A stretch of DNA of 23,809 nucleotides from a virus: positions 1 to 23,809 of IMG/VR virus record IMGVR_UViG_3300030090_004910, one strand, 5' to 3'. The stretch's first letter is position 1; the number at the start of each line of letters is the position of its first letter. A program made the translations under genes and the position numbers. Positions 13,637-21,022 of this stretch are shown in pieces. Under the pieces are notes generated by a model, which did no database searches, was not told where the DNA came from, and saw only the letters and a program-made list of their open reading frames with translations.

Positions 13637-16600
13637 CTAGCTGACCACAAGCAACGTCTCTCCGTTTTCGTTTATGTTTACCGCTGACACAGGGTTGGTT
13701 GTGCTTGACGCTCCCGGTTCTTTTGCCATTCCCCAGAATCCGGACCTGCCCAATGAGTCGTCTATACCGTTGAATACGACAAGCGATGGTGTAATCGCGG
13801 AGTAGACCACGTCTCCCGTGGGTCCTGTGGCGGCGCTTGGCCCTGCCGGTAAGTCACCCGATCCCTCATGGTATACCAATACGCTAGGGCTGGACGCCTT
13901 AGCAGCATCGGATGTGCTGAACTTGCTGGTCGTTATGTAAAACGTCTTATAGTTTATTCCCGTGCTGTTTATAACGAGAGTATCCTCCACGAAAGTCGTG
14001 TTGTCCGAGTCCGTAACCCTTATCACAAGGCTATCTTGCTGTCCTGACGTCACAAGACCTACCGTACTCAAATCGCCGTTAGACGAAGATATGGAATATA
14101 CCGCGCCGTTGTTGGTCTGGCTGGTTATAGAATACGTAAGACCCTGCTTTTCGAAACCAGGCTTTACGCTTCCCGTAGTTCCGTTTACCGTTGTCACCAC
14201 TGTTCCCGATGTCGTCGAGTTGTGTACGACCATAGGGTTGTTGTCGAAACTTATAGTCGGAGACACGTTCTTTAGGGATATATCTATGGAATCGTTGAAT
14301 ATCTGTTCCGTAGAGTTTCCCGAGCTGTCGACCACATTGAATGTTGACTTAAGATTGAAAGTATATACCTCGCCCGAAACTCCGAAAAAGAACGTGTTCT
14401 TTGTCTTAAGCTTGTATTCAGAGTTGTCTATGACAAGCTCGAAGTCACTTACGTTGTCTCCTGCAGAATTCTGAACCGATTCCAATTCGATTTCGGCTGA
14501 AGGCACAAGGCCGGAGTTGTTACGAGCGTTTATCTGCATGAATAGCGTATCTACGCTCATTCCCTCGTTCAAGCCGTTATTGAGCTCGGTTGTGGAAAAT
14601 GACGATACGCCGTCACCAAGAGTTGCCTCTATTGCTGTATTCAAATCAGAAACGAGTCCCGCCGTCGATGTCTCGAAGAATATGTCTATCTTAGAATCAA
14701 ACGGCTCTGTTTCGAAAACCGCCAGCTTTCCTTTATCTGAAGAATCTGGTATTAACGTTTGGTTTGCTGGAATTTTAGCAAACGATGCCCTAGTTCCGTC
14801 CAACACTGCATTTCCTATCGATGTTATATTAAATATACTGTCATCAGATAATATACCCGGTCTCGTTGTTTCATTAACAGTCGTTACCGCGTTATCAGTG
14901 GAAACATTTGTGTTTATTACTTTACTGTAAAGCTTTACTTGACTTCCGGCGGTATCAGATGAAGGATCAACATCTGTAACATCTCTAGGCACTTTGTTTA
15001 CGTTGTCGTTACTTAACCTTACAAACCCCTCATTATTGTCTTTTATATTTATCCCGTCGGTATATACGTTGTAGTATTCCTGTTCAACCTGCTTTACGAC
15101 TATTCTGTATGAATACCAACCAAAGGGGTTAGATGAGCTGTAAGCGTCCTTTATTTTTTGGTTGAAGGTTATGTTCAACGCGTCGCCCCACTTGTCCGTA
15201 TTGTATGGCTGATGCGCGGCTGTTCCGTCTGTCGCCTGATCATACGGTGTCCAATATTTAGAACTGAATGTTCTAGGGTTTCTTGCGGGTACGAATATCG
15301 AAGACCTTTCTACAGAGGTCTTTGCTGAAGTGGGTGGGGGCAATATTACGGAAGTCTGTCTTCCGAATATATCCGCCAATACCACACCTACCTGATATTT
15401 TCTTCTTGACTTTACGGAATGGTATGGGTATTCCTTATACAGGTATTCGTTTTCGTTTACGTTCGAAGAAGCCTTCGAGTTGAAGTTAATGTCGAAATCG
15501 ACGTTAGGTAATCTTCTTTGGTTTACGAAGTTTCCGTAAACTACTCTGTTTCCAGTTGTTTCCTGAGCTTTCGCTCTTATGGGAACGTTATCAAACACTC
15601 TTATCGTTTGGTTTTCCGGTAGTGTCTTGAACGGCTCGGTCGCGTTGTATGTATAACTTATCGTGTCGCCTGTTGGCTGATTTGCAGTTAGCGACATATC
15701 CAAGTCGTCTATTACCTTTACCGTAAGGTCACCGTCAACTCTAGACAGTATCTGTATTTTCGATATCTGAAGGTCTTCTAAGGCGGTTGATGACGGAAGC
15801 TTTATGCTCATTACTATATTGTTGATATAGTTTATCATATCTTTTACCTCGAACGAATCCAGTATGTCGGAAAGCTGAGATGCCGTAAAACCGGTATTGC
15901 CGTCGTATATTGACGGTATAAAAGCAACTTGAGAGAACGGTGCCATGGTAGAGTATTCGCCGTCATCGTATTTAAATCTATAGCTGAACCTAACGAAGTT
16001 TTTTTCCAAGAAGTCCGAAGATGTTTCCGCACTTTTTGTCATCGTAGAATTGTTTGACGAATCCAAAAGCCTTATTGGGTAAAAAGGCGCGAATTTAGCC
16101 ACGCTTATCTTTTGCTCACTGTCATAAAATGAACTGTCTCTTGCCGCGGTCTCTACGTTTATTCTTCTTGGCTGATTAAGATTATCCGTAAAGAACAGCA
16201 TGTCTCCGACCTTACTCACCCCTGTTATAAGATAATCTTTGGAAAAGTTAAGAAAAGACCCCTCTACTATTTTCTTGGGAGGAGTTCCCGGACTGGTTTG
16301 GTCCCAAACGTATATTGCGTGAAAACCCGAGGTATCTAACGTATTATCGCCTTCGCCTATGTTAACTCGGGGCTCAAATACGCCCGTTGACCTGTCCGTA
16401 ACGAAATAGTACGCCTTTTCTTTTTCGTTGTCTACATAAACGCCTATAACTCCCGTGCCTGACGGAACGTTGACGCTTTCACCGTATGGTAGCTTGTTTC
16501 CCTTTACGTTCTGCAAAACCCCTACATCAGAATCATCAGATTTTGTTATCGTGATGTTCTGAGCGTCCCTGTACTGTCCGTTGGGCAACAATCGATCGTC

Positions 16601-16651
16601 GAGATCCTTGTTCATTTTGCCCTGGATGAAGTTGTTCTTTATCTCAGGCAT
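13637..16651 (-). CDS. Tail hub/fibre protein with Ig/cadherin-like domains
   Basis: 1004 residues. The N-terminus MPEIKNNFIQGKMNKDLDDR followed by LLPNGQYRDAQNI is the start I associate with the large tail hub proteins of marine Bacteroidetes phages. Residues about 1-520 are beta-rich blocks (KAYYFVTDRSTG, NYLITGVSK-type repeats, RIYGNFVNQRRL-like motif at VVYGNFVNQRRLPNVDFD). A domain containing LAVFETEPFDSKIDIFFETS lies at about 640-690. Residues about 795-900 resemble an Ig/cadherin repeat (SPTISFDNNP...LTYSITSQTNN...LVIRVTDSDN). The last about 100 residues are Ser/Gly/Pro-rich and could contact the host. There is no catalytic motif. It lies directly after two neck proteins, 5 bp downstream of the 299-residue gene. 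The C-terminal Ig-like and tip regions appear to interrupt an otherwise longer hub protein whose continuation is the next gene. Confidence 0.88.
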   Translation of the reverse strand: MPEIKNNFIQGKMNKDLDDRLLPNGQYRDAQNITITKSDDSDVGVLQNVKGNKLPYGESVNVPSGTGVIGVYVDNEKEKAYYFVTDRSTGVFEPRVNIGEGDNTLDTSGFHAIYVWDQTSPGTPPKKIVEGSFLNFSKDYLITGVSKVGDMLFFTDNLNQPRRINVETAARDSSFYDSEQKISVAKFAPFYPIRLLDSSNNSTMTKSAETSSDFLEKNFVRFSYRFKYDDGEYSTMAPFSQVAFIPSIYDGNTGFTASQLSDILDSFEVKDMINYINNIVMSIKLPSSTALEDLQISKIQILSRVDGDLTVKVIDDLDMSLTANQPTGDTISYTYNATEPFKTLPENQTIRVFDNVPIRAKAQETTGNRVVYGNFVNQRRLPNVDFDINFNSKASSNVNENEYLYKEYPYHSVKSRRKYQVGVVLADIFGRQTSVILPPPTSAKTSVERSSIFVPARNPRTFSSKYWTPYDQATDGTAAHQPYNTDKWGDALNITFNQKIKDAYSSSNPFGWYSYRIVVKQVEQEYYNVYTDGINIKDNNEGFVRLSNDNVNKVPRDVTDVDPSSDTAGSQVKLYSKVINTNVSTDNAVTTVNETTRPGILSDDSIFNITSIGNAVLDGTRASFAKIPANQTLIPDSSDKGKLAVFETEPFDSKIDIFFETSTAGLVSDLNTAIEATLGDGVSSFSTTELNNGLNEGMSVDTLFMQINARNNSGLVPSAEIELESVQNSAGDNVSDFELVIDNSEYKLKTKNTFFFGVSGEVYTFNLKSTFNVVDSSGNSTEQIFNDSIDISLKNVSPTISFDNNPMVVHNSTTSGTVVTTVNGTTGSVKPGFEKQGLTYSITSQTNNGAVYSISSSNGDLSTVGLVTSGQQDSLVIRVTDSDNTTFVEDTLVINSTGINYKTFYITTSKFSTSDAAKASSPSVLVYHEGSGDLPAGPSAATGPTGDVVYSAITPSLVVFNGIDDSLGRSGFWGMAKEPGASSTTNPVSAVNINENGETLLVVS

Positions 16652-16656
16652 CTATG

Positions 16657-17556
16657 TTAGTTTTTTATTCTCTTGCTCTGTCCTCTCATGACTTGAGATA
16701 TCTGAGCCAGATTAAGTTTCGAAAGTCTTATCTTAGCGTTTCTAAGTGATGCTCTCTTTTCCTTTTTGTATCTTTGTACTATATATTCCGGTATGTTTCT
16801 TTTCGAAGAAAGAACACCTAACGCGATATGTTTGTAAAGCGCCTCTTCGGCAAACTTGTGTATCTTCATTTCAGCATCGGTGCCTAGACTATCTGATACG
16901 TATTCCAAAACTATTATCTTACCCGAAAGATCACTGCTGAAGTTGAAGCTTCCTGTTCTTTCGTTTACCGTAAAGTATCCGTTTATCTGCTGATGCTCCG
17001 GCTCAAGCCCGTATCTTCTGCCGAATCCCTCGTTCATGTAAGTATCGGTTCCTATGTAATAGTCATCACTTTCAGGCAAATGGCCAGTTATGCTGTCCGT
17101 ATCAAACTCGCTCCATTTCTTTTCCGTAAAAGAGTCACCCTCTATTACGTCACCCGCGTCGTCGTATATGTATTCGTAGTTATGGTCTTGCGCAGGATTT
17201 TGCGTTGGGTTAGATGTCAGCGTTGTAGGATATATTATTCTCTTTATGCCGTCGTCTCCTATATAGCACAACTTGACGTAGCTTACGTAATCCTGCGGCA
17301 TCATAAGCGCTAGTGATGGTCCGACTTCGACCTCTATGGACTTGACTGTCTTCAGCACATCGTAGCTGAATTCCTGCAATCCTCTCTTGGCATGGAATAT
17401 AACGTCGGATTTGTTTACGCTGTTTATAAGCTTTCCGTCTCCGACATAAGCGACCATAAAGTTGTTTACTATACTGGCTAGTGATGTATATCTGTAATTA
17501 CCGAGGTTATCTCCCTCGTAATACGTTTGTTCGCTTGTTGTTCCTAATAATCCCAT
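16657..17556 (-). CDS. Neck/tail-tubular (ring) protein
   Basis: 299 residues. The N-terminal block YYEGDNLGNYRYTSLASIVN, then NFMVAYVGDGKLI, DVIFHAKRGLQEFSYDVLK, VEVGPSLALMMPQDYVSYVK and IYPTTLTSNPTQNPAQDHNY form a set I recall from a conserved structural protein of crAss-like and marine Bacteroidetes phages, placed among neck/tail-tube components. It would sit in the connector under the portal, the functional place of T7 gp11 or P22 gp4. The basic C-terminus (KRNIPEYIVQRYKKEKRASL) is helical. It starts 3 bp after the 232-residue gene's stop, suggesting coupled expression of two adjacent ring layers. Confidence 0.85.
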   Translation of the reverse strand: MGLLGTTSEQTYYEGDNLGNYRYTSLASIVNNFMVAYVGDGKLINSVNKSDVIFHAKRGLQEFSYDVLKTVKSIEVEVGPSLALMMPQDYVSYVKLCYIGDDGIKRIIYPTTLTSNPTQNPAQDHNYEYIYDDAGDVIEGDSFTEKKWSEFDTDSITGHLPESDDYYIGTDTYMNEGFGRRYGLEPEHQQINGYFTVNERTGSFNFSSDLSGKIIVLEYVSDSLGTDAEMKIHKFAEEALYKHIALGVLSSKRNIPEYIVQRYKKEKRASLRNAKIRLSKLNLAQISQVMRGQSKRIKN

Positions 17557-17559
17557 TTA

Positions 17560-18258
17560 CTATTGGTTTTCGAGGTTAATGTTGTTTTGCTCTTCTCTTG
17601 TAGCCATCTGCAATACCGACGGGTCTTTTATTACCACCCCTGCGTATTTCAATATACCTATTACAAGTTCTACCTCTTCCGATGGGTGCAGAGTAAAGTT
17701 TACCGCGCCAGTGGCGTTATACGTAAACGCACCTGTCGTGCTATCGGTATCGAAGTTCCACTTGGGATCTGCGGGTACTGATATGTAGTCTATGTCTATG
17801 CTTGCTATCGTGGAAGGGTTTACCGTTATGGTACTGCCCGTTACGTAATATATAGGAAATGTAGAAGATGGTGCCGTCAATGGAGATGACAGAAGAAAGC
17901 TAAGCTTTGACTTATCTATTCTTTCTAACTGTGTCAATCTGCTGTCGGCCGATATGTTTATTATATTGTAGAATGTCGGTAATGTTCCGACTCCAGACGT
18001 AAGCGATATGCTTTCCGTCGCATAAAAGGGATCTATCTTGTCCTGTATTTTCTTTGGAATATTGGCATAGCCTTCACCCGTTCGACCCAACGATTCTCTT
18101 ACGACAGCTCTGTTGTAGTCGTAAAAAGCCTTGTCGAGCAATTCGAGCTGCACCTGAGAGCCTATATTATTGAACTCTCCTGGCGTAAGGAATCCTCTAG
18201 ACTCCTTGTTAAGTATAGATAATACTTTGGTGTATACCTCATTTACGTCTATTGCCAT
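17560..18258 (-). CDS. Neck/head-tail connector protein
   Basis: 232 residues. The helical N-terminus (VNEVYTKVLSILNKESRGFL, TPGEFNNIGSQVQLELLDK) is followed by a beta-rich middle containing FYNIINISADSRLTQLERID and PIYYVTGSTITVNPSTIASI, then LHPSEEVELVIGILKYAGVV near the end. This helix-plus-beta arrangement and gene position match connector proteins that attach beneath the portal in crAss-like phages; I recall the TPGEFN and P.YY...... .V.P blocks from such proteins. No enzyme motif is present. Its leader holds the hairpin at 18282-18299 and an A7 run 8 bp from the ATG, with no Shine-Dalgarno. Confidence 0.83.
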   Translation of the reverse strand: MAIDVNEVYTKVLSILNKESRGFLTPGEFNNIGSQVQLELLDKAFYDYNRAVVRESLGRTGEGYANIPKKIQDKIDPFYATESISLTSGVGTLPTFYNIINISADSRLTQLERIDKSKLSFLLSSPLTAPSSTFPIYYVTGSTITVNPSTIASIDIDYISVPADPKWNFDTDSTTGAFTYNATGAVNFTLHPSEEVELVIGILKYAGVVIKDPSVLQMATREEQNNINLENQ

Positions 18259-18281
18259 ATTCTTTTTTTAATATAACCTTA

Positions 18282-18299
18282 GGCCCTAATTAAAGGGCC
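18282..18299 (-). terminator. GC-rich hairpin between 264-aa and 232-aa genes
   Basis: On the transcribed strand GGCCC-T-TTAATT-A-GGGCC forms a 6-bp stem (five G:C pairs plus T:A) with a 6-base loop. It lies 17 bp after the TAA of the 264-residue gene and 23 bp before the ATG of the 232-residue gene. There is no U-run after it (AAGGUUAUAUU follows), so it is more likely an mRNA processing, stability or attenuation element than a strong intrinsic terminator. Confidence 0.5.
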
Positions 18300-18316
18300 C
18301 TGGTTATCGTTAGTTG

Positions 18317-19111
18317 TTAGTTTATTCTTTTGCTCAAAGACTTGTAAACCTCAACTCCTTCATCTGTTTTCAGCCAAGCGGCGAAAGCCGAATAAGGGTT
18401 TTCCTCGAAAGGAACCTCCATAAGCTTTCTGTTGTTTGACGCCCACGAGAAGTGTCTCTGGTCTTGAGATAGGCTAACTATACCCATCTCTACGGCTTTT
18501 ATGGCAAGGTTTCTAAGCATGACGTTTTCGTCATTAACCAAGTCTAAGAATAAAACCGGATTGGTTCTTGCGAAAAGATAAAGGTCTCTCTTTAATTCAG
18601 ATGAGCTCATCTTGTCGACAGCCGAACCTTTTTCTACTCTAAGAATAGCCTCTGCTTGCTCGATGTCTACGGCTACGGCGGTATTCAATGCCTCCATTTC
18701 CGTCTCTATGCTTACCAAGTCTTCTTTTGCTTCCTGTACGCTATCTTTTTCTTTGTATACGTAACCCTTTTTGGGGTGATATAACGATAATAGTCTTTGA
18801 AGCGCTTGATTTTCTTTTGGTACGAATAATCCGCCGTTTTCGAAAACTATGTGCTCTAGTATGGCGTTTTCGTCTTGTTCGTCTATGAATACAGAATTCT
18901 GATTACTCGCGTATCTCATTTCTCTATTTAGGCCTTTTTCCTCATCAAACCATAATAGAGGTTTTTTTCTAGTGGATTTTGACTGAAGCGTATAGGTTAA
19001 AGGATTTCCTCTTCCTATCAACAGATACATTCTGTCTTTTATTTCCCACGAGGGCTTTTTAGGTGCCTCAACCTTTTTTTCAGCCTTTTTAGGCTTTGCT
19101 GTTTTTTCCAT
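18317..19111 (-). CDS. Conserved marine-phage structural-region protein of unknown function
   Basis: 264 residues. A Lys/Ala/Pro-rich start (KTAKPKKAEKKVEAPKKP) precedes a folded part: WEIKDRMYLLIGRGNPLTYT, KKPLLWFDEEKGLNREMRYA, SNQNSVFIDEQDENAI, a central acidic helix with AEAILRVEKGSAV, then LKRDLYLFARTNPVLFLDL, NLAIKAVEMGIVSLSQDQRH and ENPYSAFAAWLKTDEGVEVY. I recall this order of motifs from a protein found at the same position, after the capsid gene, in many marine Bacteroidetes viral contigs, always without assigned function. It may be a neck, vertex or capsid-associated protein. It is the first gene after the probable capsid terminator. The leader ATATCATATT-ATGG is shared with the scaffolding gene. 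Confidence 0.8.
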   Translation of the reverse strand: MEKTAKPKKAEKKVEAPKKPSWEIKDRMYLLIGRGNPLTYTLQSKSTRKKPLLWFDEEKGLNREMRYASNQNSVFIDEQDENAILEHIVFENGGLFVPKENQALQRLLSLYHPKKGYVYKEKDSVQEAKEDLVSIETEMEALNTAVAVDIEQAEAILRVEKGSAVDKMSSSELKRDLYLFARTNPVLFLDLVNDENVMLRNLAIKAVEMGIVSLSQDQRHFSWASNNRKLMEVPFEENPYSAFAAWLKTDEGVEVYKSLSKRIN

Positions 19112-19140
19112 AATATGATATAATAAAATAGTTTAATAAA

Positions 19141-19166
19141 CCTAAGGCGCCCGAAGACGCCTTTGG
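19141..19166 (-). terminator. UUCG-tetraloop hairpin after the capsid operon
   Basis: On the transcribed strand the arms CC-A-AAGGCGTC and GGCGCCTT-A-GG enclose TTCG. The stem has eight consecutive pairs (one T:G) closed by the very stable C(UUCG)G tetraloop, then an A.A mismatch and two more G:C pairs. UUUAUUAAAC follows, a modest U-rich tail. It begins 17 bp after the stop of the 116-residue gene. Position just after the capsid genes recalls the T7 terminator behind gene 10. It could reduce downstream expression or stabilise the 3' end of capsid mRNA. Confidence 0.75.
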
Positions 19167-19183
19167 TTTAATGTTCAATATAA

Positions 19184-19534
19184 TTACGAATCGTGAGTAA
19201 TCTCTACGTTTGTGATGTCAGAATCAACAAATATAGAGTTATCTTGATCTGCAATTACGATGAAACCGCTGCTATCGTCAAAAGTCTTATCGTTGATAGC
19301 CTTGCATATTGACTCGATAACTTTCTTGTGTTTTCCAGAAGTGATTGTTAAATCAACTTTGTCAACCTCAGTAGTAGCACCGTCCCCTGTTACAGAAGAT
19401 ACGAATAACAACTGTAAAGAAGTAGCGTCTGAAGCTGGAATACTGTAACCTCTAAAAGACTCAATCGGATAACAAGCCATTTCGCTTGCGGCGTTTAAGC
19501 CGTCACCTTGTGTAAAATATAAAAATTTGTTCAT
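19184..19534 (-). CDS. Small beta-rich protein next to capsid, possible decoration protein
   Basis: 116 residues with alternating polar/hydrophobic strands (LQLLFVSSVTG, EVDKVDLTITSG, GFIVIADQDNSIFVDSD, TNVEITHDS) and one helix (HKKVIESICKAINDK). The pattern 'beta strand, G-K-hxxVxxxIxxAI, beta strands' is one I recall in small proteins immediately after the major capsid gene of marine phages. Position, size and capsid-like codon use suggest an abundant capsid-associated protein, but no function is proven. The leader AAATAATTAAAAA-ATG lacks a Shine-Dalgarno. A strong hairpin follows its stop. Confidence 0.75.
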   Translation of the reverse strand: MNKFLYFTQGDGLNAASEMACYPIESFRGYSIPASDATSLQLLFVSSVTGDGATTEVDKVDLTITSGKHKKVIESICKAINDKTFDDSSGFIVIADQDNSIFVDSDITNVEITHDS

Positions 19535-19567
19535 TTTTTAATTATTTTATTTGTTAATGATTATTTC

Positions 19568-20998
19568 CTATGACTCTTTTAATAAGATGAAGTTGTTAGC
19601 TCCCTGTACGATAACACATCTTTCAGAAAGATAATGTACTTCCATAACGTCGTCTCCAACGAATGAAGCGCCTCCAACAGAACCAGTGACCCAAGTTTTT
19701 AATCTTCTGTCATCAGTTTGAGAAGCTCTATATCTTACGTGTAAGAATGGTCTCTTGATGTTTTTACCAAGCGACTGATCGTATACGCTAGACGTACCGG
19801 CAGGTACCAATAATCCAGAGATATCTCCGAAACCACCTCTTGCAGCAGCGTCGTTTAGGTATTTCCAGTCAGACTTGTAGAAGTCATAAGAACCTCTTCT
19901 GATTCCTGTAAAACCTAAGTTTAACGCCATATCAGCGCTGTTTTCGAATACTCCAAATGAAGCACCACCTTGATAGTTAGCGTTCAATCCTGCAATCATG
20001 TCATCTAAGATTAATGCTAATGATCTGTTGACGAATAGCATGTTTTCTTCGATAGCACCCTGCTTGTCTAGATTTTTCAATATAGCGTCGAAATCACCTA
20101 AAGAAGCTAAGTCCTCAAAGATATTACCTCTTGACTGTACAGCCGCGAAGATACCTTCAGAACCGTTTACGTTAGATACGTGATCTGCAACACCAGAAGA
20201 TGCCTCAGTTAACTCAGCCTCAATCATCATTGACTCTAAGTAATCCTCGAATCTTAATCTAGTTTCACCAGCAGACTTAAGATACCATGAGTATCCTACC
20301 TGTCCAGCCTCGTCAGTAGTTTCAACCCACCCGATTTGAGCAGTGTCAGAACCGTCAATCTTGAAGTGGTCCTTTAAGATCAAAGGTCTGTTGTTGTACT
20401 GTTGGAATTGAGGCTTAAGCTCACCTGACATAGAAGCGGATCCTTTTGGAAATTCAGAACCGTAAACGAATACGTTTATTTTATCTGAATCTGCGAAAGT
20501 GACCTCACCAGAATCAAGCTCGTCTTGAGTGTAAGGTTTTACCGTAAACGTATTACCGGATACAGCAGAAACGATACACTTAAGAGTCTTAAGACCAGTA
20601 GCGTTGTCAGTTATTAATACGGTGTTATTGACTCTAATAGCGTTGTTTAAAGCTGAACCTAAAGTACATAGACCTGAGGCTGCAGTAGTAACAACAACTG
20701 TAGAATTGGCAGTAACATCGTCGTTTTTGTAAGCGATGTGAAGTCTATTTTGCTCAGACCAAATTACCTGGTCAGAACTCATAGGCATCTCAGCGCCCAC
20801 CATTTGTAAGAATCCACCTATAGTACGATTTCCGTATCTTTCGACTTCTTGCTCGTACAATTCTGGTAGATACTGTTGTGCCCATCCAGCTGTGCTCGAT
20901 GACGTAAAGTCGATAAAGTTTTGATCGCTTACAGTTGGGCTAGGCATGGGGCTTAGTGAGTATGAACCCAATAAACCTAAAGACGTATTAAATCCCAT
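19568..20998 (-). CDS. Major capsid protein (HK97-fold, crAss-like type)
   Basis: 476 residues, forming the icosahedral head lattice. The block SASMSGELKPQFQQYNNRPL, ILKDHFKIDGSDTAQIGWVE, GYSWYLKSAGETRLRFEDYL and MMIEAELTEASSG (about 187-270) matches what I remember of major capsid proteins of crAss-like and related Bacteroidetes phages. A beta-rich insert from about 92 to 178 (STVVVTTAASGL...KINVFVYGSEF) would be an insertion domain. The C-terminal part has KRPFLHVRYRASQTDDRRLK and ends FILLKES. No separate protease gene is seen nearby, and there is no obvious cleavable delta domain in frame. It lies directly downstream of the scaffolding gene and uses T/A-ending and ATC/ATT codons more than the tail genes, as expected for the most abundant late product. 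Confidence 0.92.
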   Translation of the reverse strand: MGFNTSLGLLGSYSLSPMPSPTVSDQNFIDFTSSSTAGWAQQYLPELYEQEVERYGNRTIGGFLQMVGAEMPMSSDQVIWSEQNRLHIAYKNDDVTANSTVVVTTAASGLCTLGSALNNAIRVNNTVLITDNATGLKTLKCIVSAVSGNTFTVKPYTQDELDSGEVTFADSDKINVFVYGSEFPKGSASMSGELKPQFQQYNNRPLILKDHFKIDGSDTAQIGWVETTDEAGQVGYSWYLKSAGETRLRFEDYLESMMIEAELTEASSGVADHVSNVNGSEGIFAAVQSRGNIFEDLASLGDFDAILKNLDKQGAIEENMLFVNRSLALILDDMIAGLNANYQGGASFGVFENSADMALNLGFTGIRRGSYDFYKSDWKYLNDAAARGGFGDISGLLVPAGTSSVYDQSLGKNIKRPFLHVRYRASQTDDRRLKTWVTGSVGGASFVGDDVMEVHYLSERCVIVQGANNFILLKES

Positions 20999-21022
20999 TG
21001 TTTAATTGTTTAGTGTGTTAGT

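Noticed and set aside
13962-14474. Plus-strand open frame of 170 codons opposite the tail gene
   Set aside because: It is antisense to the Ig-like part of the 1004-aa protein, has no recognisable motif, and all supported genes are on the other strand.
15844-16032. Minus-strand 62-codon frame inside the 1004-aa gene
   Set aside because: It is an alternative frame of a well-supported gene, with no leader and no motif.
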